Part shown: positions 25,987-35,195 of the stretch, in pieces
Numbering within the stretch: position 1 is the stretch's first letter
How the letters are laid out: every line of letters starts with the position of its first letter
Source of the DNA: Opitutia bacterium
Lineage (GTDB): Bacteria; Verrucomicrobiota; Verrucomicrobiia; Opitutales; Seribacteraceae
NCBI GenBank assembly: GCA_002730975.1
Contig: PCBO01000039.1
Coordinates: forward strand, 1-38,420
DNA length: 38,420 bases
Reading direction: 5' to 3'
The notes under the pieces: model-generated
Told to the model about the DNA's origin: nothing
What the model saw: only the letters and a program-made list of their open reading frames with translations
Databases searched by the model: none
Translations under genes and position numbers: made by a program

Positions 25987-26367
25987 TTAGAGAATTTCCT
26001 TGTACTGTTCGGGGGATAGAAGCCCTCCAGAGTCAGAGGAACCGGTGGCACGTAAGCGCAACATCCACCCATCACCGTAAGGGTCTTGGTTGACCTTCTC
26101 AGGTGAGTCGACGAGGATTTCGTTCACCTCGGTAATCTCTCCCGAAAGAGGGAAATAAAGATCAGAAGCGGCCTTCACGGACTCGACTACGCCGAAAGTC
26201 GCACCCTCCTCAAAAGATTCGCCAACGGCGGGAAGCTCAACGAAAGTGACGTCGCCCAAACTATCTTGGGCATGATCGGTAATACCAACCAGACAGGTCC
26301 CATCAGTTTCGTGGCGAATCCACTCGTGGTCCTTGGTATACTTGAGGTCTTCAGGAATATTACTCAT
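25987..26367 (-). CDS. gcvH: Glycine cleavage system H protein
   Basis: A 126-residue lipoyl carrier that shuttles the aminomethyl group between the P, T and L proteins of glycine cleavage. The family pattern is complete: IPEDLKYTKDHEWIR at the N-terminus, VGITDHAQDSLGDVTFVELP, and the lipoylation site VVESVKAASDLYFPLSGEI with Lys65. The C-terminus has GDGWMLRLR. The ATG at 26367 gives the normal length; an upstream TTG at 26388 would add seven untypical residues. glgC ends 53 bases upstream on the same strand. gcvT and gcvP are not in the window. Confidence 0.95.
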   Translation of the reverse strand: MSNIPEDLKYTKDHEWIRHETDGTCLVGITDHAQDSLGDVTFVELPAVGESFEEGATFGVVESVKAASDLYFPLSGEITEVNEILVDSPEKVNQDPYGDGWMLRLRATGSSDSGGLLSPEQYKEIL

Positions 26368-26419
26368 GTCGAAAGCGGATAAAGCCAATCAATGTGAGAG
26401 GTTCAAGGCAAAACCGAAT

Positions 26420-27706
26420 TTATTTGCCGCTGGTGATTGTTCCATCGGGCACAACGGCGTTCTTAAGGACCACCAGTACCCCGTCCCTGACAAAAAGCCC
26501 CTTGGACTCATCCACCCATCCCTCCTCGCAATCTTGGGGCGAAAGGCGAACACCTTTTCCGATGCGGGCATTCTTATCGATGATGGAGTTAGTAACGGTT
26601 GAGTTTTCACCTACCCCAATGGCAGGAAGACCAAGACGGTCGCGCTTCTCCAAGCGAACGACATCCCTTTCGTAATGATCAGCCCCCATCATAACGACAT
26701 TCTCAAGTTTGCAACCGTCAGCAACGATCGATCGCACGCCCAAAACGCAACGAGTAAGCTTCGCTCTGCCAACCATACCGCCACTGGCAACGATAGCTCG
26801 ATCAATATGGGATTCAGTGAGTTTGGCAGTGGGCAAAATGTCGGGGTAATTGTAGATAGGACTTTCCTCGTCGTAGAAATCGAATGCGGGAACAGGATCA
26901 GTAAGCTGCAAGTTCGCGTCGAAGAAAGCACGCACCGTACCGATATCTTCCCAATAATCGTCAAAGATATGGCAACGCAGGTCGCGGCGACCCACGAGAC
27001 CAGGAATTATTTCCTTTCCGAAATCAGCTGAATCGGTAGCAAGAGCGGATTCCAACTCCTTCGCACCAAAAACATAAATACCCATTGAAGCAAGGCATCG
27101 ATCCTCGGTTCCGTCCACACCGGCTAATTCGGCCGGCACCAAGCGACGGATGACTTCGAGATCGGTCGGTTTTTCAACAAACTCTGTGATTCGGTCGTTC
27201 TCGCCAACGCGAATCAAACCTAGTCCGGGAGCTTCGGAAATGGAAACAGGATTGGCTGCAACCGTAACGTCAGCACCTCTTTGAAGATGCTCTTCGACCA
27301 TCTTCGCCAAGTTCATTCGAAAGAGTTGATCACCCGACAAGATAATGAAAACATCATCTTCGTCGGCATGAAAATGCATCAGGTTCCGACGCACTGCATC
27401 TGCAGTACCTTGATACCAATTGTCGCTGGCCTCGGTTTGCTCAGCAGACAGAATTTCTACAAAACCACCAGCAAAACGATCAAATCTGTAGGCGTGCTGG
27501 ACATGACGATGCAAGGAAGCCGTATTGAACTGGCTCAATAAATAGATTCTATTAAAACCTGAGTTGATGCAGTTGCTTATTGGAACGTCAACCAAGCGGT
27601 ATTTGCCGGCCAGAGGTACCGCGGGTTTGCATCGCAACTGCGTCAATGGATGTAATCGAGTACCCCGACCACCTCCCATGATGACACAATGTACAGCACT
27701 AGGCAT
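26420..27706 (-). CDS. glgC: Glucose-1-phosphate adenylyltransferase
   Basis: This enzyme makes ADP-glucose from glucose-1-phosphate and ATP, the committed step of bacterial glycogen synthesis. The 428 residues contain the nucleotidyltransferase motif MGGGRGTRLHPLTQLRCKPA, GKYRLVDVPISNCINSG, the WYQGTADAVRRNL loop, LSGDQLFRM, and the VEKP segment of the substrate site. A C-terminal left-handed beta-helix follows (about residues 300-420) with hexapeptide-like VGENSTVTNSIIDKNARIG. The N-terminal Arg-rich region and Lys after RC are consistent with allosteric control, but which effector is used cannot be read. It leads a minus-strand run of glgC, gcvH and the giant protein. The ATG at 27706 is 190 bases from the divergent trpE. 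Confidence 0.95.
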   Translation of the reverse strand: MPSAVHCVIMGGGRGTRLHPLTQLRCKPAVPLAGKYRLVDVPISNCINSGFNRIYLLSQFNTASLHRHVQHAYRFDRFAGGFVEILSAEQTEASDNWYQGTADAVRRNLMHFHADEDDVFIILSGDQLFRMNLAKMVEEHLQRGADVTVAANPVSISEAPGLGLIRVGENDRITEFVEKPTDLEVIRRLVPAELAGVDGTEDRCLASMGIYVFGAKELESALATDSADFGKEIIPGLVGRRDLRCHIFDDYWEDIGTVRAFFDANLQLTDPVPAFDFYDEESPIYNYPDILPTAKLTESHIDRAIVASGGMVGRAKLTRCVLGVRSIVADGCKLENVVMMGADHYERDVVRLEKRDRLGLPAIGVGENSTVTNSIIDKNARIGKGVRLSPQDCEEGWVDESKGLFVRDGVLVVLKNAVVPDGTITSGK

Positions 27707-27896
27707 TTATTATGTTGAATTAAGCTTGCTCGAAAATGAATTTGAGAATGTTCTGAAAAAGTAATGTCTGACGAACAAACTCTCCTTGGCAACCTAAAAG
27801 AGAAAGGCACATCGATCAGATGATTTTCACATGATATTTCTATACGGCCAAGAGATTTCCAAGTATTACGACCGTCGACTGATCAAGCCATAGACA

Positions 27897-29387
27897 ATGA
27901 AAATTTCTCCTGAATTAGAAGACTTCGAACGTTTATCGAAAGAGGCAGATGTTGTTCTTGTTCGGGCAGAGTTCACTGCCGATGCAGAAACTCCGCTATC
28001 CGCCTACGCAAAACTTTCCACCCTTAAGCCTGCATTTCTGCTAGAATCAGTTGTAGGTGGTGATCAGGTGAGTCGTTATTCGTTCGTAGGTTGTAATCCG
28101 AGAAAAGTGATCGTCTGCCATGAGAAAAAAACCGTCGTCACCGAACGCAACGGTGAACGCAAAAGCTTTCCGACACCCGCTGACCCTCTCGACATAGTGG
28201 AACAAGAAATGGCCGGAATTCGCTACGCCGCTATCGACGACTTGCCTCGTTTTGCCGGAGGGGCAGTCGGATACGTCGGTTATGAGTATGCCTCTCGAAT
28301 TGAACCCACGGTTACTCTTGCCCAGAAGGACGAGTTGGGCCTGCCTATCCTTTACTTCCTAATCGCGGATCTAGTCCTAATTTTTGATCACGCGAGACAA
28401 ACGCTTTCAATCTGTGCCAATGCTTATGTTGGAGAAAATCCTGCAAGCGAGCATGCCGAAGCCGTGACACGCATCGCCGACACAGTGAAACAACTGTCGG
28501 TTCCATCACCTTTGCTTCCAGCCGAACTCGACTCTGTTGAGGTAGCAAACCCACCCGAAGGGAACTTCAGCAAAGAAGAATTCAAATCCATGGTCGATAA
28601 GACAAAGGAATACATCCGATCTGGTGATGCCATTCAGGTTGTTCTATCCCAGAGGTTTGCGATTCCATTCGCTCACTCCGCAATCGATTTATATCGTGCG
28701 ATGAGGGCTATCAATCCCTCGCCTTACATGTTTCTCCTCGAAAGTGAAGATTTCTCTGTCGTGGGAGCTTCTCCCGAAGTGCATGTCAGGCTAACCGATG
28801 ATGAAGTTCTTATCCGTCCCATTGCTGGGACTCGGCCTCGAGGTGCGAACGAAGAGGAGGATCAAGCTCTGGAAAAAGAACTTTTGGCCGATGAGAAAGA
28901 GCGAGCCGAGCACCTCATGCTCGTCGATCTTGCAAGAAACGACATTGGCAGAGTCTGTCGTTACGGTACTGTTGAAGCTGCGGAATATATGATTATCGAA
29001 AGATACTCACATGTAATGCACATCGTGTCCCAAGTTCTAGGAAAGCTCGATCCGGAAAAAAACGCCTTCGACCTGATGCGAGCCACCTTTCCCGCCGGTA
29101 CGGTTAGCGGTGCGCCCAAGGTTAGAGCCATGCAGATCATTTCGGAATCGGAAAACCTTCGTCGACACGTTTACGCAGGTGCTCTAGGTCATTTCGGATA
29201 TGACGGAAACCATGACTCTTGCATCGCCATTCGTACCGCCATGCTTGTAGACGGTATATTACAGCTACAAGCTGGAGCAGGAATCGTGGCCGATTCAGTA
29301 CCTGAAATTGAATACCAAGAAACGATCAACAAAGCCAAGGGCATGTTAAAGGCGATAGCTCTAGCTAAATGTCAAGCTGGAGAATGA
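27897..29387 (+). CDS. trpE: Anthranilate synthase component I
   Basis: TrpE converts chorismate to anthranilate with ammonia supplied by TrpG, the first step of tryptophan synthesis. At 496 residues it has full length. The N-terminal domain carries the feedback-site motif PAFLLESV and SRYSFVG, suggesting tryptophan inhibition. The catalytic domain shows GDAIQVVLSQRFAIPF, PSPYMFLLE, RPIAGTRPRGANEEED, AEHLMLVDLARNDIGRV, YSHVMHIVSQVLG and FPAGTVSGAPKVRAM. The alternative PabB is less likely because of the LLES site and length. trpG is not adjacent. A sigma-factor gene starts one base after its stop. Confidence 0.95.
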   Translation: MKISPELEDFERLSKEADVVLVRAEFTADAETPLSAYAKLSTLKPAFLLESVVGGDQVSRYSFVGCNPRKVIVCHEKKTVVTERNGERKSFPTPADPLDIVEQEMAGIRYAAIDDLPRFAGGAVGYVGYEYASRIEPTVTLAQKDELGLPILYFLIADLVLIFDHARQTLSICANAYVGENPASEHAEAVTRIADTVKQLSVPSPLLPAELDSVEVANPPEGNFSKEEFKSMVDKTKEYIRSGDAIQVVLSQRFAIPFAHSAIDLYRAMRAINPSPYMFLLESEDFSVVGASPEVHVRLTDDEVLIRPIAGTRPRGANEEEDQALEKELLADEKERAEHLMLVDLARNDIGRVCRYGTVEAAEYMIIERYSHVMHIVSQVLGKLDPEKNAFDLMRATFPAGTVSGAPKVRAMQIISESENLRRHVYAGALGHFGYDGNHDSCIAIRTAMLVDGILQLQAGAGIVADSVPEIEYQETINKAKGMLKAIALAKCQAGE

Positions 29388-29388
29388 T

Positions 29389-30306
29389 ATGCCCGTAGAG
29401 GAAGAAGAAGCGCTTAAAATTTACCTGGAGCAAATCGCCCAGGTTCCCCTGCTAACAATTAAAGAGGAAGGAGAGTTGGCCGAACTCATTCGTGGCGGAG
29501 ACGAAAAAGCTCGCCAGCACATGATTACAGCCAACCTTCGTCTCGTTGTCAAAATTGCACAGGATTACTCCTACCTTGGACTTAGTCTGCTGGACCTCAT
29601 TTCAGAAGGTAACATCGGCTTGATGAAAGCAGTCGAGCGTTTCGATCCGAACAAGGGAGGAAAGCTGAGCACCTACGCCGCATGGTGGATAAAACAAGGA
29701 ATAAAGCGGGCTCTCGCTAATCAAAGTAAAACGATTCGGCTTCCCGTGCACATGGTAGATCGAGTGTCACAGATGAGGAGAACAGAAGAAATCCTAACCG
29801 ACCAACTCGGTCGTGTTCCCACTGAAGAAGAAATTGCAGAGGAGATAAAAATCCCTGCGGCCAAAGTCACTCACCTCAGGGCAGTCGCTTCAAAACCGAC
29901 CTCATTAGAAACCCCAGTGGGAGACTCGGAAGGTTCCACTTTTGGAGACCTTGTACGCGACGAAAAAGCGGCCGATCCCTATGATCGGCTCCAAACCAAG
30001 ACCCTTGTCAGCGACGTCAACATCGTTCTAGATCGCCTGGAACCTCGCGAAGCCGATATCATAAGGCTTCGTTTCGGCTTGGGTGGACGAGATCCGCTGA
30101 CCTTAGAGCAGGTTGGTGTGCGTATGGGGGTTACTCGCGAACGAGTCCGCCAACTTCAAGAACTTGCTATTCGAAAACTTCGCAAGGAGATGACATCCAT
30201 GGAACGCCCTCGAACAGCCGCCGAAATAAAAGAGGCAAAGGCAATGGAAGAGCACATGCGCATGCTCGGAGAAATCATTGCCTCGAAGTCAAAGAAGAAA
30301 CCCTAA
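29389..30306 (+). CDS. RNA polymerase sigma factor, RpoD/SigA family
   Basis: A 305-residue sigma-70 factor. It lacks region 1.1. Region 1.2 is ALKIYLEQIAQVPLLTIKEE, regions 2.1-2.2 are NLRLVVKIAQDYSYLG and DLISEGNIGLMKAVERF, regions 2.3-2.4 are STYAAWWIKQGIKRAL and onward through SKTIRLPVHMVD. Region 3 follows, and region 4.2 is LEQVGVRMGVTRERVRQLQE. A basic 40-residue tail extends past region 4. Either the housekeeping sigma in a short form or a group 2 factor fits; the missing region 1.1 leans to group 2. The ATG lies one base after the trpE stop, with GGAGAA inside the trpE end as its ribosome-binding site, so translation is coupled. Confidence 0.92.
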   Translation: MPVEEEEALKIYLEQIAQVPLLTIKEEGELAELIRGGDEKARQHMITANLRLVVKIAQDYSYLGLSLLDLISEGNIGLMKAVERFDPNKGGKLSTYAAWWIKQGIKRALANQSKTIRLPVHMVDRVSQMRRTEEILTDQLGRVPTEEEIAEEIKIPAAKVTHLRAVASKPTSLETPVGDSEGSTFGDLVRDEKAADPYDRLQTKTLVSDVNIVLDRLEPREADIIRLRFGLGGRDPLTLEQVGVRMGVTRERVRQLQELAIRKLRKEMTSMERPRTAAEIKEAKAMEEHMRMLGEIIASKSKKKP

Positions 30307-30426
30307 CCGCCAATACCTTTAAACCACCTCGAGCAAAGGGTACAGCATAGGAAAACTAAGGGGCAACTATGAGGTAAACGACAGCCTCTTTAAAAAAGCC
30401 TGAAAGGTAAGTAAATATGGACAAAA

Positions 30427-32088
30427 CTAGTCTTCGCTAGTTGCTTTGTCGAGTAGATCGCCCAAAGAGGTCGTCAAATCTTCTCCGCTCTCCTCGTATG
30501 CCGCGACTTCCTTTGCCAGATCGTCCTCGTTGTATTCAGCGGCTTTGATACTTAAGCCAATCCGACGTTCCTCTCGGTCGATCTTGATAACACGCGCAGT
30601 AACCTCCTGACCCTCCTCGAGTGCGTCCTTTACCTTTTCTATGCGTTGTTCACTGATTTGACTAACATGCACCAAACCGTCGATGTCGTGGTCGAGTTTA
30701 ACAAACGCACCATAGCCGGCAATTCGGGCAACCTCTCCTTTAACCATCTCACCAAGCTTGTAGAGTCGATCGATATCCTCCCATGGATCAACGCCCAACT
30801 GCTTCATGCCCAATGATATGCGGTGATTCTCGGTATCCACTTCCAAGACGATGGCATCCACTTCGTCACCCTTATTGACCATTTCACTGGGGTGATTCAC
30901 CTTGCGAGTCCAACTCATGTCGGACACATGAACCATTCCATCGATACCTTCCTCCAGTTCGATGAAAGCTCCGTAGGAAGTGAGATTGCGAACCTTGCCG
31001 CGAACTCGAGCTCCAGAAGGATAATTGTGAGGCGCCATGTCCCAAGGATTAGCATCCAATTGCCGTAAGCCCAAAGAAATCTTCTGATCCTCTTGCTGAA
31101 TACCGAGAACTACTGCATCCACTTCGTCACCCACGTTCAAAACATCGCTAGGTTTCGTTATACGCTTGGTCCAAGACATCTCAGTAACGTGCACTAGTCC
31201 TTCCACACCCGCTTCAAGTTCGATGAAAGCTCCATAAGGAACAAGATTCACCACCTTACCGCTTACCTTGGACTGAAGCGGAAATTTTCTTTCAATACCG
31301 TCCCAAGGATTAGGAGTAAGTTGCTTGAGACCAAGAGAAACTCGATCGCGGTCATAGTCCACGTCGATAATCGAGACAGTAATTTCTTCGCCTGTTTTCA
31401 CCATTTCACTCGGATGGGAAACGCGACCCCAACTCATATCTGTAATGTGGAGAAGGCCATCGAGTCCATCCAAGTCGATGAAGGCACCGTAATCAGTGAT
31501 GTTTTTAACCATTCCGCGACGAGTATCGCCCGGTTTGATGCTAGCGAGAATTTCGCGCTTCTTGCTGTGACGGCGTTCCTCAATAAGTTCACGGCGGGAA
31601 ACTACGATATTCCGGCGCTCACGATTGATTTTGATAACCTTGAAATCAAAAGTTTGCCCGACGAACTGGTCTAGGTTTTTGGGAGCCTGAACATCGACTT
31701 GGGATGACGGCAAGAAAGCATCAACCCCGACATTGACGACCAAACCGCCCTTAACCTTAGTCTTAACCCTTCCGGTAATGACCGAACCTTCCTCGCAAGT
31801 GTTAACGATTTTTTCCCAGTTTTTCTTCTGTTCAGCCTTATCGAAGGATAGCACGGGGTTTCCGTCCTTGTCCTCTAAGCGTTCCAGAAAAACTTCAATG
31901 TCGGAACCGATTTCCAGTTCGCCGACATCTACGAATTCGTGGGCCTGTACGGTTCCCTCGGCTTTCCCTCCGAAATCGATGACAACCTCGGTCGGTCGGA
32001 TCTCCATTACAGTTCCGGAAATAACGGAACCTTCTTTAAGTTGTTCGATTTTGCTCTCTGCGAGCAATTCTTCCATCAATGCGCTCAT
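30427..32088 (-). CDS. rpsA: 30S ribosomal protein S1
   Basis: S1 brings mRNA to the small subunit and is required for translating messages with weak ribosome-binding sites. The 553 residues contain six S1 (OB-fold) domains, starting at about residues 20, 100, 185, 270, 357 and 442. The later ones repeat the form GxVxxLxxYGAFIELE-GVDGLVH-TEMSW. Domains 3-6 have the closing ISLGLKQL-NPWD, typical of S1 and not of PNPase or Rne. The acidic C-terminus (EESGEDLTTSLGDLLDKATS) is short. The ATG at 32088 is preceded by a 332-base gap with a foldable leader. Many genes in this window have poor ribosome-binding sites, which would fit reliance on S1. Confidence 0.96.
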   Translation of the reverse strand: MSALMEELLAESKIEQLKEGSVISGTVMEIRPTEVVIDFGGKAEGTVQAHEFVDVGELEIGSDIEVFLERLEDKDGNPVLSFDKAEQKKNWEKIVNTCEEGSVITGRVKTKVKGGLVVNVGVDAFLPSSQVDVQAPKNLDQFVGQTFDFKVIKINRERRNIVVSRRELIEERRHSKKREILASIKPGDTRRGMVKNITDYGAFIDLDGLDGLLHITDMSWGRVSHPSEMVKTGEEITVSIIDVDYDRDRVSLGLKQLTPNPWDGIERKFPLQSKVSGKVVNLVPYGAFIELEAGVEGLVHVTEMSWTKRITKPSDVLNVGDEVDAVVLGIQQEDQKISLGLRQLDANPWDMAPHNYPSGARVRGKVRNLTSYGAFIELEEGIDGMVHVSDMSWTRKVNHPSEMVNKGDEVDAIVLEVDTENHRISLGMKQLGVDPWEDIDRLYKLGEMVKGEVARIAGYGAFVKLDHDIDGLVHVSQISEQRIEKVKDALEEGQEVTARVIKIDREERRIGLSIKAAEYNEDDLAKEVAAYEESGEDLTTSLGDLLDKATSED

Positions 32089-32107
32089 GCGGCTTTCTTT
32101 CTTGGTT

Positions 32108-32170
32108 AACCGACCGGCAAATCCGTGATACAGGAAACGTTAAGTTACGTTGCCTCAGAGCGGTCGGGTT
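32108..32170 (-). promoter_or_regulatory. Foldable leader upstream of rpsA
   Basis: The 332-base gap between hisG and rpsA (32089-32420) holds no gene. About 20 bases before the rpsA start, nested inverted repeats occur: CCGACCG at 32110-32116 with CGGTCGG at 32161-32167, GGC just inside with GCC, and AACGT with ACGTT at the centre. In the rpsA message these could form one long hairpin. S1 represses its own translation in other bacteria through a structured leader, so the same is possible here. Further upstream, TTGGTC (32273-32268) and TTATAT (32250-32245) on the minus strand could be a weak promoter with 17-base spacing. Confidence 0.4.
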
Positions 32171-32420
32171 GAGGGTTTTGAAAAAAAAGTGGTGAAAAGA
32201 ACAAAATTCAGGATGCAGAATTAACAACATTGAATTCCTAAAAGATATAAAAATGGTCCGTTTCCGTGACCAACGCAAGAATAAAGCAGGTCAAACTTCC
32301 GCCATTGGGAAATCTTTCTAGACCCAGAAAAAAAATCGGGTAATCAGAAGATGGAACGGGAAGACCGGAAAGCCTTAACTAGGAAGAGTCAAATTAGCTG
32401 GGCAGTAGTCCAGGGAAAAC

Positions 32421-33296
32421 CTATTGCACCAGCTTGTTCAGTGGATATTCAACGATCCCCTCTGCTCCGAGTCGCTTAAGCGCGGGAATGATCTCCCGAG
32501 AGACTTTCTTCTCGATCACAGTCTCTACGGCGACCCAATCCCCATCGCTCAAACTCGCTATCGTTGGATTGCGAAGAGCGGGCAAAGTCTCCAACACTTG
32601 ATCGAGAATCGCCTTGGGGACATTCAATTTCAGACCGACCTTCGCCTTGGCTTCCAGAGCCGCCTGCAGAAGCAAGGCCATATTCTCAATCTTGGCTCGC
32701 TTCGCCTCATTCTCCCAACTCGCATTGTTGGCAATAAGCACAGTGTTCGTCTCGAGCAAAACCTCGATAATCCGTAACTTATTGGCTCGTATAGAGTTGC
32801 CCGTTTCCGTGAGATCTACAATGGCATCCACCAGTTCGGGTACTTTCACTTCCGTAGCTCCCCATGAAAACTCCACCTCGGCATTCACACCGTGCTCCTC
32901 AAGATAGCCTCTAGTAAAGTTCACCAATTCGGTGGCCACCGACTTGCCTTCTAAATCCTTTACCGCTTGAATATCGGAGTCCTCGGGCACGGCAAGCACC
33001 CACTTGGAAATACGATTCGAAGCCCGACTGTATACCAGATCGGCAACCTGCACCACCTCCGAACCATTCTCCAAAACCCAGTCACGACCGGTCAAACCGC
33101 AATCGAAAAAACCATTCTCCACGTAACGGCTCATTTCCTGAGCGCGAACAAAACGTCCATCCAGTTCGGGATCGTCCCATGCGGGTCTGTAAGACCGAGC
33201 TCCCTTCGAAATGCGAAAACCCGCCTTGGCGAACAAATCGATCGTCGCTTCCTCTAAACTGCCCTTGGGCAAACCAAAATTCAACAAAGTACTCAT
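32421..33296 (-). CDS. hisG: ATP phosphoribosyltransferase, long form
   Basis: This enzyme joins ATP and PRPP in the first step of histidine synthesis. At 291 residues it is the long form with a C-terminal ACT-like regulatory domain (about residues 215-291), so it needs no HisZ and should be inhibited by histidine. The catalytic part shows [59 protein letters not shown] and the PRPP loop [20 protein letters not shown]. It is a lone his gene here. It lies downstream of the TPR gene (140-base gap) on the same strand and upstream of rpsA. Confidence 0.95.
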   Translation of the reverse strand: MSTLLNFGLPKGSLEEATIDLFAKAGFRISKGARSYRPAWDDPELDGRFVRAQEMSRYVENGFFDCGLTGRDWVLENGSEVVQVADLVYSRASNRISKWVLAVPEDSDIQAVKDLEGKSVATELVNFTRGYLEEHGVNAEVEFSWGATEVKVPELVDAIVDLTETGNSIRANKLRIIEVLLETNTVLIANNASWENEAKRAKIENMALLLQAALEAKAKVGLKLNVPKAILDQVLETLPALRNPTIASLSDGDWVAVETVIEKKVSREIIPALKRLGAEGIVEYPLNKLVQ

Positions 33297-33436
33297 ATCA
33301 TAAAAAGGAATAGCTAAAACGTAGCCTTTCTACGCAGACGCAAGTGAATAACTCGCCGACACTGCCCTGTTGCAGATTTTTTCAGCCGTCGGAACAATTG
33401 GTTCGGTTCACCGAAAAGGATGGAAGAAGGACAAAA

Positions 33437-35191
33437 TCAAGGAGCCCTGTCGATGGGATATTCAAGCAAGTCCGCTTCCACGGGCAGCAAGCGATCGATT
33501 TGCACCGATTTGGCCAATTCCTTCGCAGCATCGCCCTTGCCGTTCGCCCGCAAGATGGCGATGCAAACCGCCTTGTCTGCATCGTCGCGGTAGATCGGAG
33601 CACCTCCTTCGGTAATCGCGACCAAGGCCTCCTTTGCTTTGCCGGCGCGCAACCGAGCCAAGGCCAAGGTGGCGCGAAATGTCGGCAGTGGGGGTCCCTC
33701 CTTCGCCAATTCCTCCATCTCTCGGGCAGTCTCCTCCATTTTCCTCTTCAAGAGCAGATTCAAATAGGCGACGTTGTTCCGAACGGCGAACTGGGAAGGA
33801 AAGCGCTGCTCGATTTGTTCCGCGATCGCCAACCCTTCCTCCGTTCGCTTATTCATAATGGTGGCTAAAAAGTAGCGTTCGCAGACCTCGTAGGGCGCAT
33901 CCTCCCCTATCCCATCCGTAAAACGTTTTTCCATGACCTTGATGGCAAAATCTCGTTCGCCCGAGATCAATGCCTCAAACGCCAAAACGTCAAGGAACCC
34001 GCTGCGTTTCTCCACAGGCAACGACTCCGACTCGGCGAAGGATTTTCTGAAAAATTTCCGCATCCCCTCCAGCTTTCCGTGGACTCGTAGCACTATGGCT
34101 CCGAGCAGGGTTCGTCGAGCCTCGGACATCATTCCCTTGGCGTCCACCAACAGCCTGCCCGCTTTATTCAGGCGCTCATTCCTTACCTTCGGCGAGGGAT
34201 GCAGCAGGACGGTTAGCCAGGAGCCGAACAACTCGGGTCTCTCCTTCGCCTTTTCCATGGAGAACAAACTCAACGCCTCGGGAAAGAGTCCGCGTTCAGC
34301 CAGCCAAGGCCCCAATACCTCGGGACGCTTCGCGAAACGGTCCACCAGAAGCGTCATCGTCTCGTCATTCAGTCGCCGAACGCCCAACAGGTTACCATAG
34401 GCCCGCAGGCGTTGGCCGGGAAAGGCCAGCGGATGGTTCGCTATTCGCAGCAAAGTGGCGTTTCGCTCATCCCCACGCACAGGTTCCCAATGGGCCTCCG
34501 CTATAACGCCGAGCGCCTGCAGCCCCACTCGGTCGCGTTCCTCGTCGGCCAGCTCGTTCAATTCCGTCTTCCCCTGCAGCCGGACGACGAGCTCGGGACG
34601 CCGGACGAGCAAGCTCGCCCGCAGTAACCGGGTGGGCCGATGCGTTGGTCGGCGCCTCAGGATCGCCTCCGCCTTCGCCAAGGCCTCCCCCCACCGAAAA
34701 GCCAGGAAAAGTTCCCGTGCTTCCAGGAACAGGTTGTCGGGATTCTCGGGCTCGGCCAGTAGCAGTTCCTTTGTCGCCTCCTTGGCCAAATGCGTCTTGT
34801 GTACGTCTTGGGCCAACGTGGCGAACAGCCGCAAGTCATCACGCGTAGCCTCCCCGGCCTCGCGCAGTTTCTTCATGGCGAGGAAGGCCCGAAAGGGTCG
34901 CCCTCCCCGCAGGAGGTTCCCCACGGCCCGCAAAGTCTTCGGTTCGTCCGGCGCCTCCGCCAGCAATTCCTCCAGCTTGGCCTCAGCATCGTCGTATGAA
35001 CCGGACTCGTAGGCCTCCACCGCCGATTTCGCCGTCTTCCCCGACCTCCAATCGTCGATAGGCCCGAACCAAGCCCATGCCCCCAACCCTCCCGCTAAAA
35101 AAATAATCCCGGGCAGGCAACCCCAACTGCAACCCGAACCGTCTTCCTCCTCCTGTAAAAGGGGCTCCGGTTCCTCCCCGTCCTCTGTCAT
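33437..35191 (-). CDS. One-helix membrane protein with TPR-like repeats
   Basis: A 584-residue protein that I can place only by architecture. The first 23 residues are strongly acidic (MTEDGEEPEPLLQEEEDG), a membrane helix follows at about 24-43 (GCLPGIIFLAGGLGAWAWF), and the rest is helical repeats with TPR character (AVEAYESGSYDDAEAKLEEL, LFLAFRWGEALAKAEAILRR, KRTEEGLAIAEQIEQRFPS and others). The chosen ATG at 35191 is five bases after the stop of the PEP-CTERM gene, with AGGA just upstream; the frame is open for a further 44 codons into that gene. Codons are G+C rich compared with the rest of the window. The protein at 36126 has the same layout and partly similar sequence. In this setting it probably assists exosortase-dependent sorting or export. 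Confidence 0.85.
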   Translation of the reverse strand: MTEDGEEPEPLLQEEEDGSGCSWGCLPGIIFLAGGLGAWAWFGPIDDWRSGKTAKSAVEAYESGSYDDAEAKLEELLAEAPDEPKTLRAVGNLLRGGRPFRAFLAMKKLREAGEATRDDLRLFATLAQDVHKTHLAKEATKELLLAEPENPDNLFLEARELFLAFRWGEALAKAEAILRRRPTHRPTRLLRASLLVRRPELVVRLQGKTELNELADEERDRVGLQALGVIAEAHWEPVRGDERNATLLRIANHPLAFPGQRLRAYGNLLGVRRLNDETMTLLVDRFAKRPEVLGPWLAERGLFPEALSLFSMEKAKERPELFGSWLTVLLHPSPKVRNERLNKAGRLLVDAKGMMSEARRTLLGAIVLRVHGKLEGMRKFFRKSFAESESLPVEKRSGFLDVLAFEALISGERDFAIKVMEKRFTDGIGEDAPYEVCERYFLATIMNKRTEEGLAIAEQIEQRFPSQFAVRNNVAYLNLLLKRKMEETAREMEELAKEGPPLPTFRATLALARLRAGKAKEALVAITEGGAPIYRDDADKAVCIAILRANGKGDAAKELAKSVQIDRLLPVEADLLEYPIDRAP

Positions 35192-35195
35192 TTTC

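Noticed and set aside
30361..30420. Possible terminator between the sigma-factor gene and rpsA
   Set aside because: The AGCCT motifs there are direct, not inverted, repeats, and I find no stable hairpin.
33634..35012. Plus-strand open frames over the TPR gene
   Set aside because: They are shadows in G+C-rich sequence, with Ser/Arg-rich products and no domain features.
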